NCBI GenBank assembly: GCA_022605955.1
Contig: JAKCOZ010000008.1
Span: forward strand, 39,444,547 to 39,508,546
DNA: 64,000 bases
Direction: 5' to 3'
Source: Rallus limicola
Lineage: Eukaryota > Chordata > Aves > Gruiformes > Rallidae
A program made the position numbers and the translations under genes. The notes below the pieces were generated by a model. The model made no database searches and was not told where the DNA came from. It worked only from the letters and a program-made list of their open reading frames with translations. This document shows, one piece after another, positions 1-12,700 of this stretch (its first letter is position 1; each line of letters begins with the position of its first letter).

Positions 1-2824
1 TTCATGGGGGGTTTGCCCCATGGAAGGCAGCTAGAAAAATACCTGGGGAAGGAAAAACACCAAGGGTGGGTCCCTGCCAACCCCCCCTGGGACAGCCCGG
101 CGCTGCGGCTGCCTGGGGAAGCACTGCTGTGTTGCGTGGCCTCTCTTGGGCTCTGCGGGTGGCCCTGTCCAGACATCCCTGCTGGGCCAGGTGAGGGTGC
201 TCCTGGCTTCTGCAGCGGGGTGAGATGCCTGGAAAAGGGTGTTTCTGGAGAGTGGGAAGCGGCTGGGCTGGAGGAGTTACTCCATGTAGGAATAGGGACA
301 AGGTGAAATGAGGTGGCTTTGCTGGCTTTGGCAGGTGGTGGCAGCTAATCTTACTAATCCATCAGCTCTTCTCCAACCCTGAGGTAATTGGGGGTCCTCA
401 CCAGTGCGGGGCAGGACAGGCTAAAGAAAAGGACTGAAACACGTCTTCACCCTGAGAAGCAGCTTGCTCTTTCTTGCAGTCCAGTCGCTCCATGGGTTGA
501 AACCACCCGGATCCATCTGGTTCACACAGAGAGTCTTTGTCTTTCCATCTCCTGCAAAGCTTGGATTTGGATCACCTCCTGGATGTAGAAACTTGCCTCC
601 TTCACGGTCTCTGGGTTTGACCCAGGCTGTTAGCTGTCTGCTTGCTTTCTCGCCTGGTTTCTTCCACCCTGCAGCTTCTCCAAACCTAATGAGCCTAGCA
701 GCTCCCAGGCAAGGAGTAGTTTCCTTCCCTTTCTCCTTACTGAGACAAGGTAAGCATGCCAGGTTTCCCTGCTTCCTACAAGCCCCCCTGCTCTGTCGGG
801 ACATGATTTACCCTATCAGTGCCATGAGATGAGTGAAGTTCCTCCAGCTGCCGTCCTTACGTGCAGGAGTTCTTTCCTTACGTTCAGCTGGAGTCTGTTC
901 AACGTGGGTGTTTCCTCCTGTGGTTTCCATGGGCACTGGTAGTAGTCCTCATGTAAGAACTGGTCATTCATTTGTGTTCAGGAAACGTTTACGATGAGGC
1001 TAAAAGTCATCCTGGTTGATAGCAAATTCCCGGTGCTGCTACTAAGAGCAGTGTTCCAGGAACACTGGTTTAGATGGGATGGAGTTTTTGGAGATGACAC
1101 CTCCAGGTAAGAAACTCACTGTAGGGAAAGATTATCCCTAGATTCCTTCTCTCTGTGTGTGTCTATACCTGTATGTGGTATATCCAAATAATCTCTGTGC
1201 ATGAGCACTGTGTATATGTGCTGTGTATGTGCTGTATGTGGCCTGTAGCACACCTGCTGCAGGAAATACGGTTTGTGGCTGAACATTCCCAGGGACACTG
1301 AGTTAAATTGAGCAGATTTCCAGCCACGAAACACTTCAGAATATTTAGTGTGGAATCCTTGACCGAATGTGATTGGCTGGGATGTGCCAGTCAGTACTGT
1401 GCTGTCCGCTGTCGTGCTACCATGACTCAATAAAATGTGTTCCTCCTCTGGCTTTTTCTTTTCAACCTTTGTTTTCTTTCTTTGTTCTTCTCTTCCCCCC
1501 TCTCCCCGAGCACCGAAAGGAGTAACCTATCGAGCTTTTGCTGGAGGATGTTATAAATGAAAATTTAGTAACCATTCCGTCGCCTTTGTAAGCTGGGGGA
1601 AGTGATGTGTGCGTGGCAGGGCACCCTTAGGGAGGGCTTCCAGGCGTGGTGGGACAGCTCCAGAGAGCTGCCGCCTCGGCCTGCTCCCGTTGCAGTTAAC
1701 ATCTATCACCTGCTCTCTGCCTGGCTGTAACACGGGTGTTTTGTAGTTGGAAATACTTGGCCTTTGTTCATAAATGCTGATATAAAGCTCAAATAATTTA
1801 TTGCCCTGGTTTCTTGATCAAGGTAGAAAAGACCTCTTTGCAGTTGTGGCAAATACAGTTCCTTAAATATCCCTCTGGCGTAGCACTGCCCCAGCTTCCT
1901 GCCCCAGGAAAGGCATCCTCTAGCTGGTCTCACGAGGCCTCCCCCAGTGAAAGCAGCACCATGGGGATCCTCAGGCTTCTCCTGTTCTGTGCGGCGGCAC
2001 CAGAGGATCTCCATCGTGATCTGGGGTCTGGGCCAGCAGTCTTCTCGCTTGGTGAGGAATGAGGAAATAGCCTGTAAACAACAAGTGTGAGGTCTCTTAC
2101 TCGAGGTCTGGGTGGAAATACCCTGAGCAGCCTTGCAGAGCAGGCAGCTGTAGTCCTGGAGCAAACTGGGGCGAGGGGAAGTCACAGGCTAGGAAAAGTG
2201 TAAAGAGAGGTGAATTCAGAGGCTACAGAGCAGTTAAAGGGCAGCAGAAGCACTCAGGTGCTCTTCAGTCAAGGTGGGTGCCTACCAAAGAGCTGCCCAA
2301 AGTTTTCCAGGCTCAGGGTTTTTTTTGATGTCATTTCTCAATTCAAGCAACTAAAGTCACCGAGGAAAAGAATGTTACATGAGTGAAGTAAAACTAATTC
2401 TCTATTTCCTAGTACTGGCCTTTAGGCATCCATTTTTCTTTTACTAATTGTAGTTTGTTTCATAGGCTTTTACTACTATAACTTGCATTTCTGGTTTAAA
2501 GCATTTTTTCCAGGCCAAACCTAACTTAGGGGTAAAGGTTTTTGTTCCATCGCGATTTCAGTTGATGGTGCAAAAAACCAGCAGCGAGCTACAGCGTTCT
2601 ACTGCTGTGCGATTGTGCCCAGCGCGTAGTTGCAAAGTCATCCTCAAAGGTGTTAGCTTCGTGGCTCGCCAAGCGGTCGCGGTTGTCGCCTGTGGTGGCA
2701 TTGTAAAGCCTGTGAGCACACATCACTTAACCAGTTACAAAGGGAGATAAAGGAATCTATAAATTTTGCATTTACAAGATCCTGCAACGAAGGCATTGTA
2801 AGTTACTCTTTCTGGGCACCGCAG
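1..2824 (+). other. ADARB1: ADARB1 intron upstream of the dsRBD exon (3' part)
   Basis: No convincing exon was found. The initiator exon, expected to encode M-D-I-E-D-E-E-N, is not present and must lie upstream. I recognise no CR1 copy here, in contrast to the later introns. The last 300 bases (about 2520-2824) retain many CpGs and look non-repetitive, as expected for a constrained intronic element around the editing site at 2776-2777. Confidence 0.7.
2776..2824 (+). promoter_or_regulatory. ADARB1: Self-edited alternative 3' splice site of ADAR2 (AA, 47 nt upstream of normal acceptor)
   Basis: In rodents and humans ADAR2 edits its own pre-mRNA, turning an intronic AA into AI. AI is read as AG, so 47 nt are added to the mRNA. 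Here an AA stands at 2776-2777, and the interval 2778-2824 is exactly 47 nt to the genomic acceptor AG at 2823-2824. Using it would shift the frame, with a stop at 3038-3040. Known: the mammalian mechanism and the 47-nt figure. Seen: the AA and spacing. Inferred: that it is edited in this bird. Confidence 0.75.
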
Positions 2825-3753
2825 GTTCCAGCAGCACCGACGTTAAAGAAAACCGCAACGTGGACAACGTTCCCCCCAGGGACGGCGGCGGGCAAGGCGC
2901 CGGGGAGGGGGCGCAGCTCTCCAACGGGGGCGGCGGCAGCAGGAAGCGCCCGTTGGAGGAGGGCAACAACGGCCACTCCAAATTTCGCCCCAAGAAGAGG
3001 AAGAAAACACCCGGCCCCGTTCTGCCAAAGAATGCTTTGATGCAGCTCAATGAGATTAAGCCTGGCTTGCAGTACAGGCTCCTCTCCCAGACGGGGCCGG
3101 TGCACGCCCCCATGTTCGTGATGGCGGTCGAAGTCAACGGGCAGGTCTTCGAAGGCTCCGGCCCAACGAAAAAGAAAGCCAAGCTGCACGCCGCCGAGAA
3201 GGCTCTGCGCTCCTTCGTGCAGTTCCCCAACGCCTCGGAAGCCCACCTGGCCATGGGGAGGACTCTGTCGGTCAACACGGACTTCACCTCCGACCAGGCC
3301 GACTTCCCCGACACCCTGTTCAACGGGTTCGAGACGCCGGTCCCGCCCGACGCGTCCTTTTACCTGGGCTCCAACGGGGACGGGTCCTTCGGCTCCGCCG
3401 GGGACTACGCCCTGCCCTCAGCCGCCGTCCCCAGCAGCCTTTCCCAGTTGCCTCTCCCCGCCCCGTCGCCCTACCCCTCCGCCAGCGGGAAGAACCCCGT
3501 CATGATCCTCAACGAGCTGCGGCCGGGGCTGAAGTACGAGTTCCTCTCGGAGAGCGGGGAGAGCCACGCCAAGAACTTTGTCATGGCGGTGGCAGTGGAC
3601 GGGCAGACTTTCGAAGGCTCGGGAAGGAATAAAAAGCTGGCCAAAGCTCGGGCCGCTCAGTCGGCCCTGGCCTCCTTGTTTAACATGCAGCTGGACCAGA
3701 CCCCATCGCGGCAGCCCATTCCCAGCGAGGGGCTCCAGTTACACCTGCCACAG
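2825..3753 (+). CDS. ADARB1: ADARB1 coding exon with both dsRNA-binding domains
   Basis: Enters in phase 1: GT at 2825-2826 completes an AGT Ser codon begun in the upstream exon. It encodes about 309 residues. A basic stretch with KKRKK (near 2989-3006) is the likely nuclear-localisation signal. dsRBD1 runs about 3025-3222 (starts [10 protein letters not shown], ends with [13 protein letters not shown]) and dsRBD2 about 3490-3681 (starts [10 protein letters not shown], ends [14 protein letters not shown]). Each has the alpha-beta-beta-beta-alpha pattern and the KKxAK RNA-backbone motif. The linker between them is proline- and serine-rich and GC-rich. The acceptor is gcag at 2821-2824 and the donor CAG|gtgaga at 3754. 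The reading frame stays open into the intron to 3795, which is fortuitous. The GTG at 2860 is an internal Val codon, not a start. Confidence 0.97.
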
Positions 3754-6700
3754 GTGAGAGGTGCTCCGGGTTCTCTTGACGGCTTTGGGTCATGACCAGG
3801 AGGAGCCCAGTCGTGTGCTGAGCCAACTCGAGCAGCGTTTCCGCTGTTTGTTCTGCCTCCATGGGGTGTGTGCATGGCTGTGTATGTTGCTGTGTATGAA
3901 TTTTGCTCTTGCAGCTGGGAAGGGCGATGGGATCCTGGGCTCCATCAGCAGAGGGGTGGCAGCAGGGACAGGGAGGGGATTGTCCCTCTCTGCTCTGCCC
4001 TGGGGAGGCCCCAGCTGGAGCCCTCTCAGGCTGCTTATCTCCAGGCTGAGAAAAGGGTGTGTTGGTAGCAGTACTTCCCCAGTACGGGCCCTTAACCTCC
4101 AGCAGTTTGTGTCTCAAGGATTTTCTCAGCCAGAAGCAGTGTCTTTCCATCTGAGAGTTCCTGAGGGATTGTTTTCTCCCATGAATTTCAACCCTTTCTG
4201 GAACTTGTGTCACCTCTTCACCTCCCCAGCGCCCTGTAGCTGGGAGTTCCGCTGCTTCAGCAGGTATTACAGGAGGAAGAGTCTCCCCTTGTGTGGGTTG
4301 AATGTGCAGCTGGCATCTTGGTGTGCCTTAGGGCGTGTGGTGGTGGCTTTCAGTAAGTCTGCTGGGCCGGGCTGCCGGTGCTACCAGTGGAAGTGGCTTC
4401 CATCGGAAGGTGGGAACCTGCTGGGGGAGGTATCCTCTTCAGACCACCCGTGGCCTCTCTTAGGAAGACCTTCCTAGAAGCTTTGGAAAGCTATTTCCCA
4501 GACTCCATCAAGCTATTGACTTAAAAAGATAGCTGATTAGTCAGGGGGTGCCAGCAGGTCGGCATGGGAGACTGGGAACTGTGAATATTGAAACTTAGAA
4601 ATAGCGTCATTTATTGTGGTGGGAACTGGGTTCTTGGGAGAGAAACCAACTTGAGCTGCACAAATAAGGGGTGTAGCTCCGGGTGAAAGGAGCTTTTAAA
4701 GATCCACTAGAGGGAACGCTTCTAATCATTCCCCTGTTTGTGCTGCAGATGGAATTTATCCATTGTAAAATGGGATTTATCACTGGGGACAGGCATGGAA
4801 ACCAAGTGTTGAGCAGGAGGAATGGAGAGAGAACCTGGTACTGCAGTGGCTGCTTGTACCTGAGGCGCTACCTTAGTCCTGGGTCAGCCTGGGGAAGGGG
4901 GAACCTGTGAAAAGAACTATTCAAATGTAGGAAAGATGAAAATATGGGATGTTTAAAGTGATGGGAGGTCTGGAAACGCGGCTTCTGCAGGGGCACTGGA
5001 GGCCTCTGGGCAGTTTGTTGCAATAGATGTCTTAGGTATACAAAGAATGTGGCAAGTTAAAAGTCAGCAGAAAGGTGACACTGAGTGTGTCTGTGAGCAG
5101 CACCTTGGAGTGACTGCTGTGGGGTCAGCAGCAAGGTACAAGGTACATAAGCAGGGAGGTCCTCCTTTTGCCAGGTAGCAGGTCCTTTCAGTAAATAAGG
5201 GGAGCTTTGGAGCACTGGAAAATAATTAGCCTGGTTTATTAGCGTGGAGGTGTTGGCACCTCCTCTGAATTGTGTGTGCTGGTCACTCTCTGAGGAGAGA
5301 TAATGGACCTGGTTGACCTTGATTTTACCTGCTGTGGGCACTGGCACTGTTCTTCAGCTCGTGAAGTTCACATAAGCCCCAAACTGTGACAGTAAGGTGG
5401 GATAAAGCTGAGGAAGAATGTTGGTGCTTGAGCAGGGTCATCAGAGATCTCGTCACAGATCTCATCTCTCCCATCACAGATCCCATCTCCCTCATTGGAG
5501 GTCCCATCAGAGATCCCACCTCTCTCCTCAGAGATCCCTGCCCCCATGGGTGCTGGGTGCTGTTGGCCCGCACGGTGCCCCTGCTCTGTCGCAGAGGTGC
5601 CTTGGGCTCCCAACACGTGGGTGCTCATCAGCACTCACCTGGGGCTCTCTGCCAGCCTGCCAGGGTCTTCCAAACAGACCTCAACTGCATTGGCTTCAGC
5701 ATCTTTGGGACCCTGGATGGTCAGGGGAGCATCGCTGCGAGGTGTGTGTTAACCAGAAGCAGGCTGTGTGGGAAGGACAGTGGGAGCAGCTGTGAGCTGG
5801 CGTGCTGTAGCCAGCACACTGTCAGCTATTTGAGGGCTTTCCTTTTTGGAATAACCCAACTCTGGATGATGACTTCAGGCAGGAGTGAGGGGAGAGAGAA
5901 CCACGTGTCGGATGCTGGGGCGCTCGCTGGGGAGGTGAGGCACGACTTCAGTTGCTGTTCCAGTTAATATTTACACATGTGAGAGGGCGTAGAGGCAGAA
6001 CGAGGAGTGAGAGGTCCCTACCCAGGCTCGTCTGTGGCCTGGGCTTGCAATGGAGACAGCTTCGGGTCCTTGGTTTTGAGATGGGGACAGCAAGGATGTC
6101 ACTTGAGGTCAGTGAGTCTCGTTCCCGGCACTGCAGTGCTCTGTTTTGTTCCCCCTGTGCTCTTAGTGCCACTGTTAGTGTAACAGACTCCCTGGGGAAG
6201 AGGAGGAGCATTCCCCTTTGTGGGGTGAGGATGCTCACAAAGGGTCAAACCCTCAGCAGCTGGACCTGTAGTTCCCTGGGAGTGTGTATTCCCCACAGCA
6301 CCTGCTGTTGCCCAAGGTGGCTATAGAATTGGATCATAGTATCATAGAATCCCAGACTGGTCTGGGTTGGGAGGGACCCCAAGGAGCACAGAGCTCCAAC
6401 CCCCTGCCACAGGCAGGGACACCAACCTCCAGGCCTGGAGCTACACAAGGTTGCCCAGGGCCACAGCCAACCTGGCCTTGAACACCCCCAGGGACGGGGC
6501 ACCCACCCCCTCTCTGGGCAGCCCCTTCCAGCCCCTCACCACTCTCCCCCTAATATCTAATTTAATATCTAATATCTTCCCCCTAAGAACTTTCCCCTAA
6601 TATCTAATTTAAACCTTCTGCTCCAGGACCTTCATGTCCTTCTTGGAGTGAGGAGCCCAGAACTGGACCCAGCACTTGAGGTGCAGCCTCCCCAGTGCCC

Positions 6701-9700
6701 AGCCCAGGGGCACAATCCCCTCCCCAGACCTACTGGCCACACTATTGCTGACACAAGCCAGGATGCCATTGGCTTTCCTGGCCCCCTGGGCACACTGCTG
6801 GCTCATGTTCATCCTGCAGTCACCCAACACCCCCAGGTCCTTCTCTGCCTGACAGCTCTCCAGCCAAAGTGCAGGTATTGTTCATTACCTGGATGCAAGT
6901 CTCTCTGCAGGCTCCCTGAAGCCTGTGTTCTCTTGGTGGATCAGGCCCACCCCTATTTGGGAAAGTCTCTTTCACCAGTTCTCCAGTAGCACACCACATC
7001 ATAACGCTATTCAGCACGCTTTCTGCATTGTCTGGAAGCTTGTGAGCTGCCAGCCACGTTCTCCTGCCCAGCACACCACTGGAAACCACACGTATTTCAG
7101 AAACCAGAGCGTAAAACTCATGGCTGAGGAGTGGTACCCATGCAGCGGGGCTGTGGATGAAACCCTGGGGCAGGGATGCTGTTTCTTGTCCCTGCAGTGA
7201 CCTGCCTGTGTGCCTGCAGGGAGGTATTTCATTGTTTCAGCCTTTCATGTATTAATTTTCCATTCCCCAAACCAGGGTGATAATCAACCCACCACTTGTT
7301 ATTTTCCTTGGGGGGATTCACCTGTGAGGTTCAGCTCCCTGCAGGGAGCACCAGCACCATGACATGCAGGGGCTGTGCTTGGGGGTCGTGGTGCTGTCCC
7401 AGCACGGATCCTTATGCAGCAGCCAAGAGACCTGACCTGGAAATGAGTGTCCCACCAGCCACACTTGTGGCTTCTGAGCAGAACTGGGCTCCCTGGGGAT
7501 CACCTCCATTGCTGTTGGTAAGGGCTTAGTTGGAGTTGCAAATCGTAACTGCAAAGCGTTGCCCAAAGCTGGGGGTGGATGTGACCCCACTCACCACCCA
7601 GGGCTGGGTGCTGTCTCCAGTCAGACTCTGGGAAAAGCTGCAGAGCTCCAACATCATGACACGTGAGCTCTGACTGTCACCAGAGCTTGTCCAGGAGGAT
7701 GCTGATGTTGAGAGCCCCTCTGTGCTGTCAGTTCTCCTGAGCGTGGCTGGGACAGCGCTGGGGAGTCGGGCCTGGCAGGCTTCAAACCCTTTTTTCTTTT
7801 CCCTTGGCCCCTGGCAGTGTGTTCAGAGCTGTGTTGAGGAGTTCATTCCATCTGGGGTGGGTGCCCCCACGCTCTGCTGCCCGGCAGCGCCGTGCGCTTG
7901 CCTTGAGCCCTTCCAGAGAGCCCAGAGGCAGTCTGTAAGCGGAAGATTCTCAGCCACAAGCACCCTTTTGGGCCTGATGTCGGTGCTCACATGTGTGCTC
8001 AGCACCATGTGGGATGCTTTTGGGTACCTAAGGTGCTGGCAGGTTCTTGTGTGTCGACCCGTGGGCCGGGCAGGACGTCCCAGGTCCTGCAGGTGCCACA
8101 CACAGAGGAACAGATCATGCTCTTTAAGCCTTGCACTCCCAGGGAGGGACCTCAGCTCCTTCCTCGGCTTGTCTGCTGCTTCTCCTCCCTTGTGCTGGTG
8201 GAGGATGAGCAGGGATGGGCTGCCCTGTCTCTCCTGCCAGCCGTGTGTCCTGGGTTCAGCTGGGATGCAGTCAGTTTTCTGTGCAGCAGCTGGTGCGGTG
8301 CCGTGCTTGGTGCTGCTGACACATGGATGCCCTTAGTGGCTGCCAAGCCGGCAAGGACTTTTCAGCTTCTCATGCTAATGAGAAGGCGTGGGGCACCCAG
8401 GGAGCCTGGGGAGACACATCCAGGCCATGCTGTGGAACTCCTGGCTTGCCTTTCACAGCCCCTCCTTCAGGAACAGGCAGCCATCCCAGCAGTGCTGTCG
8501 CAGGGACCCCTCCGCGTTTCAGTTTCTTTTCAGGTGAAAAGCCAAGAATTTCCTCCTGACTCATCTCTTCTGGCTGTTCCAGCTCCAGCTGCCTTAAACA
8601 CTGCAGGTGAGATCAGCTGCAGCGTGGAGCCCAGCCATCCTTCAACAGGAGCAGGACTGGTATTTTGAAGTTTTCCTTAAAGTGAGAATTGAGCAGCCCT
8701 TCCAGTCAGGCCAGTGCGACCCTGATGGCAAGATAAACAGTGACCCTTACTGCTCAGGCTTTCCTGGAGGGGCATGAGAGCCCCTTCCTTCTCTTACAGA
8801 TTGTTTGGGGTTATGTGTTGACATTTTAGCTCTGAAATTTGTATACATCTTGTAAAAAGAAGAAATAGAAAGAGTTTGAGCAGCACTGAAAGGGGATTTG
8901 TTCTGATTTATGTAACAGAGAGTGGATTTGATAGTTACAAACTGTTTCTGTGGTGGTGTGAGGAGCCCGGGGTTTGCATCGTGCTCCTCTGGTCAGGGCC
9001 AGTGTCAAGGATACTGAAATCACAGAATCCCAGACTGGTCTGGGATGGGAGGGACCCCAAGGATCACAGAGCTCCAACCCCCTGCCACAGGCAGGGACAC
9101 CAACCTCCAGGCCTGGAGCTACACAAGGGTGCCCAGGGCCCCAGCCAACCTGGCCTTCAACACCCCCAGGGATGGGGCACCCACCCCCTCTCTGGGCAGC
9201 CCCTGCCAGCCCCTCACCACTCTCTCTGCAAAGAACTTCCCCCTAAGATCCAATTTAAACCTTCCCTCCTCCAGCTTCACTCCATCCCCCTTGTCCTGCC
9301 AGGCTCTGCCCTTGAACAAGCTGATTCCCCTCCTGTGTCTCTGCTCCCTTCAGGGACTGGCAGGCTGCAATGAGGTCCCCCCACAGCCTTCTCTTCTCCA
9401 GGCTGACCCAGCCCAGCTCCCTCAGCCTCTCTGTGTAGGGGAGCTGCTCCAGCCCTCTGAGCATCTCTGTGGCTCCTCTGACCCCTCCCCAGCAGTTCTA
9501 AAAGACGTGTTCTGAGGTTTGAGCAGGAGAGCAGAGGTTTAGCTGTCTTCCCAGTTGTTCTCCTACGCCTCAGATGTTCACAACGATGGTGAGCATGCGG
9601 TGCTTTGGTGCTTGGCTTAGGGCTGTCCGACCCTGTTGGGACAGACGTGGAGCATGCAGGGCTCTGCTTCCACTCCCCAAGGCCTGAGAGCGTCTGGTGT

Positions 9701-12700
9701 GTCTGCAGAGCATCCCTCCCGCTGATGCCTCGGTGTCCACTCAATCTGATTCCCTGCATTGGGGTGTTTAAGAGCTCAACTCAGCCAGAATGCTGAGATC
9801 CTGTGGTGCAGTGTCCTCACACGTGTTTCTGTGCGATCCTACAGGTTTTAGCTGATGCTGTTGCACGCTTGGTTGTAGATAAATTCAGTGATTTGACAGA
9901 AAACTTCACGTCTCCACATGCAAGGAGAAAAGTCCTGGCTGGAATCGTCATGACAACAGGTAAAGAGAAGAAATTCAAAATACCTATTCTATCTGCTTGG
10001 GGGGGGAGAGCTCTGTTTGCAGGCTAATCCAGCTTTTTTTTCTCAGTCAGCTGCAGTTGAAATAGATTTTTTATTATTAAATCATCAAGTTGCACTAAAT
10101 ACAGCAATTAATTCTTGGCTAAAGATAATTACAGGATAGTTAGACCTGCGGGTACCTCTGTTTCCACAGCGTTCCTGTCTTCTGCTTGATTGAGGCATCT
10201 GAAGGTCGTGGGCTCCAAACAGGCACCCCTTTTAAAATGGACCAGGCAACAGTAAATGGAACAGAAGTGTCACCACGTCGGTCACACCGGTGGCACTCTA
10301 GGGTTTGGGCTTGTTATGTGAGAGCTCACACTTGCTTCTGAGGTTTTCCACTTGAAGTTAGCCTTGCTGGGTTTTAATCTTCCTGCTTTGGCTCCTGGTT
10401 GTTGTAGGAGAAGCAGCTGAAGAAAGCCCCCTGGGGCTGGGCAGCTGGCACCGTGTGTGTACAAAGGGTGTCGTGGTTCTCTGGTTGGTGGGGTGAGTTC
10501 TGGGCTCTGCCACATCACCTGAACCAGTGAAGCTCCACGTCCACGCTGCTGCTGAGCTTTCCTCAGGCAAAGGTTTACCTTGGTCTCTGCAATCTGCCTG
10601 AACCCTGGATGGGGCGTTTGTGAGACGCCCGCGGTGAGGTGCAGGAGCCAGCTGGAGGTGGGTGTCAGGAGCACAGGCAGGTCTCTCCCCAGCCTCCGCG
10701 CAGCCTGTGCCACGGGCTCTTCCCTCGGCCCTTTTGGCTGCAAAGCAGCTTCCCATGGTGATTTGGGCACCACCAGCCCTTCTCCTGGGGGGATGTTTAG
10801 AGGGTCCTGCTCCTCCAAAGTGGGTGTTTCCTTGCCAAGATCTGAGGGTGCTTGTTTGGGTAGATAACAACCCCGTGCTCTGAGAATGGGGGATGTGACA
10901 AGGGGACAGCGTGGCCCAAACTCTTGTCACAAGACATCCACGGTGGGCTGACCCTGGCCAGCAAACACCCACCCGGGCTGGCTCGCTGCCCTTGCTGGGG
11001 ACACAGGGAGAAGACAGAAGGATGGCAAGAAGACTTGTGGGTGGAATAACACAGTAACCTCAAACATCCTCTCTTCTCTTCCCCAAGCTCTTACTGATGA
11101 GCATGATGCTTACGAAGTGGGGTATCAACATGGCTTGGCTGTCCTGGCAGTGCCTCCTCCCGGGTTCTTGCCCTCCCCAGACTTTGGAAGGTTGGGAGAG
11201 AAAGCCTTGACACTCCTCCAGCACTGCTCAGCAGCAACCAAAACTCTTGGTCTGGTACCCACACCATCAGCCTGAAATGCAGAGCACCATGAGGAACATG
11301 CTGTGGTTTTACTGGATGTGTTTTGTAATATTTAACAGGTTTTTATTGTAATTACAGTCCTGTGTCCACAGCTCCCAGAAGAGCCACGTGACCAAGGAAT
11401 TAAGACTTAGTTCACGTGTGCATACATTAAAAATAGCTTTATCCAGAACTAGAAACCCTCTTTGCCTGGATACGTGTCTGGGGATTAGATGGGATTAGAT
11501 GACCCTGTTGTGCAGCCTTGGTCTGTAGAATGAAGCATCTTCCCCATTTCTCCTCTGTGGGCCCCACCTCCTGACATGGGCCAGAGCAGGCTGTGGGCTC
11601 AGGGTCAGGTTTTTAAGGCCACATATTTCATCAGGAGCGAGAGCTCAAGCAGCCCACCTCTCAGTCACCTTGCTGAACCCTAGCTACACCCCTGTGTATG
11701 AGCCCTGCCGCTGCGCAGTTGGGTGCTCGTGGGAGAACCCTCAGCTCCAGGTGCTTGGAGTGCACTGAAACTGTGTTTCCCACTTTCCCATCCTGAGGTG
11801 ACTATTCTGTGGGAGGAAGACAGCAGAAGGCCTTGGGCAGAGCTCGGTGAGGCCTCGAGGGCCTCAGGAATTGGACTGGCTTCTTGGGCCTTTTTTTTGC
11901 TGCTTTGCTGGAGGGATGTAACAGTTTGACCTGTCTTTCTGAATTCTTCATTCAGCTGACCTTTTTTATCTGTGTGTGGGATAAAGATCACAGAATCCCA
12001 GACTCACGGGGGTTGGAAGGGCCCCCCAGAGCCCATGGGGTCCAACCCCCTGCCAAAGCAGGGTCCCTAGCACAGGGCACACAGGGCGGTGTCCAGACGG
12101 GGCTGGAATCTCTCCAGAGAAGGAGACTCCACACCCCCTGGGCAGCCTGGCCCAGGGCTCCCTCACCCTCACTGGGAAGAAGTTCTGCCCCACATTGGGG
12201 GGGAACTCCCTGTGCTCCAACTTGAGCCCACCACCCCTTGTCCTGTCCTCACAGACACTGAGAAGAGGCTGCCCATGTCCCCTGTGTCCCACCCTTCAGC
12301 TCTTGATCCCCATTGATCAGATCCCCTCTCAGGCTGCTTCTCTCCAGGCTGAGCAGCCCCAGCTCCCTCAGCCTTTCCTCACAGGGGAGATGCTCCAGGC
12401 CCTTCAGCATCTCCACAGCCTCCTCTGGACTCTCTCCAGGAGATCCCTGTCTGTTTGATCCCAGGGAGCCCAGCACTGGACACAACACTGCAGGTGGGGC
12501 CTGAGCAGGGCAGAGCAGAGGGGGAGGATCCCCTCCTGTCACCTGCTGCCCACACTCCTCCTGATGCCCCCAGGATCCCATTGTCTCTCTCAGCCCCAGG
12601 GCACACTGCTGGCTCATGGCCACCCTGTCACCCACCAGGACCCCCAGGTCCTTCTCCACAGAGCTCCTCTCCAGCAGCTCCCCCCAGCCTGTCCTGATCC

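Larger units (their letters stand above)
3754..9844 (+). other. ADARB1: ADARB1 intron (6.1 kb)
   Basis: Contains no exon that I can support. It holds a short CR1 composite near 3903-4060, an imperfect tandem patch at 5443-5542, CR1 copies at 6335-6880 and 9018-9496, and an ERV LTR fragment near 8246-8390. The rest is unique-looking sequence with nothing recognised. Confidence 0.7.

Noticed and set aside
2772..3323. Antisense reading frames over the dsRBD exon
   Set aside because: Shadows of the GC-rich coding strand; no family resemblance and no splice support.
2860..3795. Reading frame apparently starting at 2860
   Set aside because: The start is a GTG inside the ADARB1 exon; homology continues upstream to the acceptor at 2825, and after 3753 the frame is intron.
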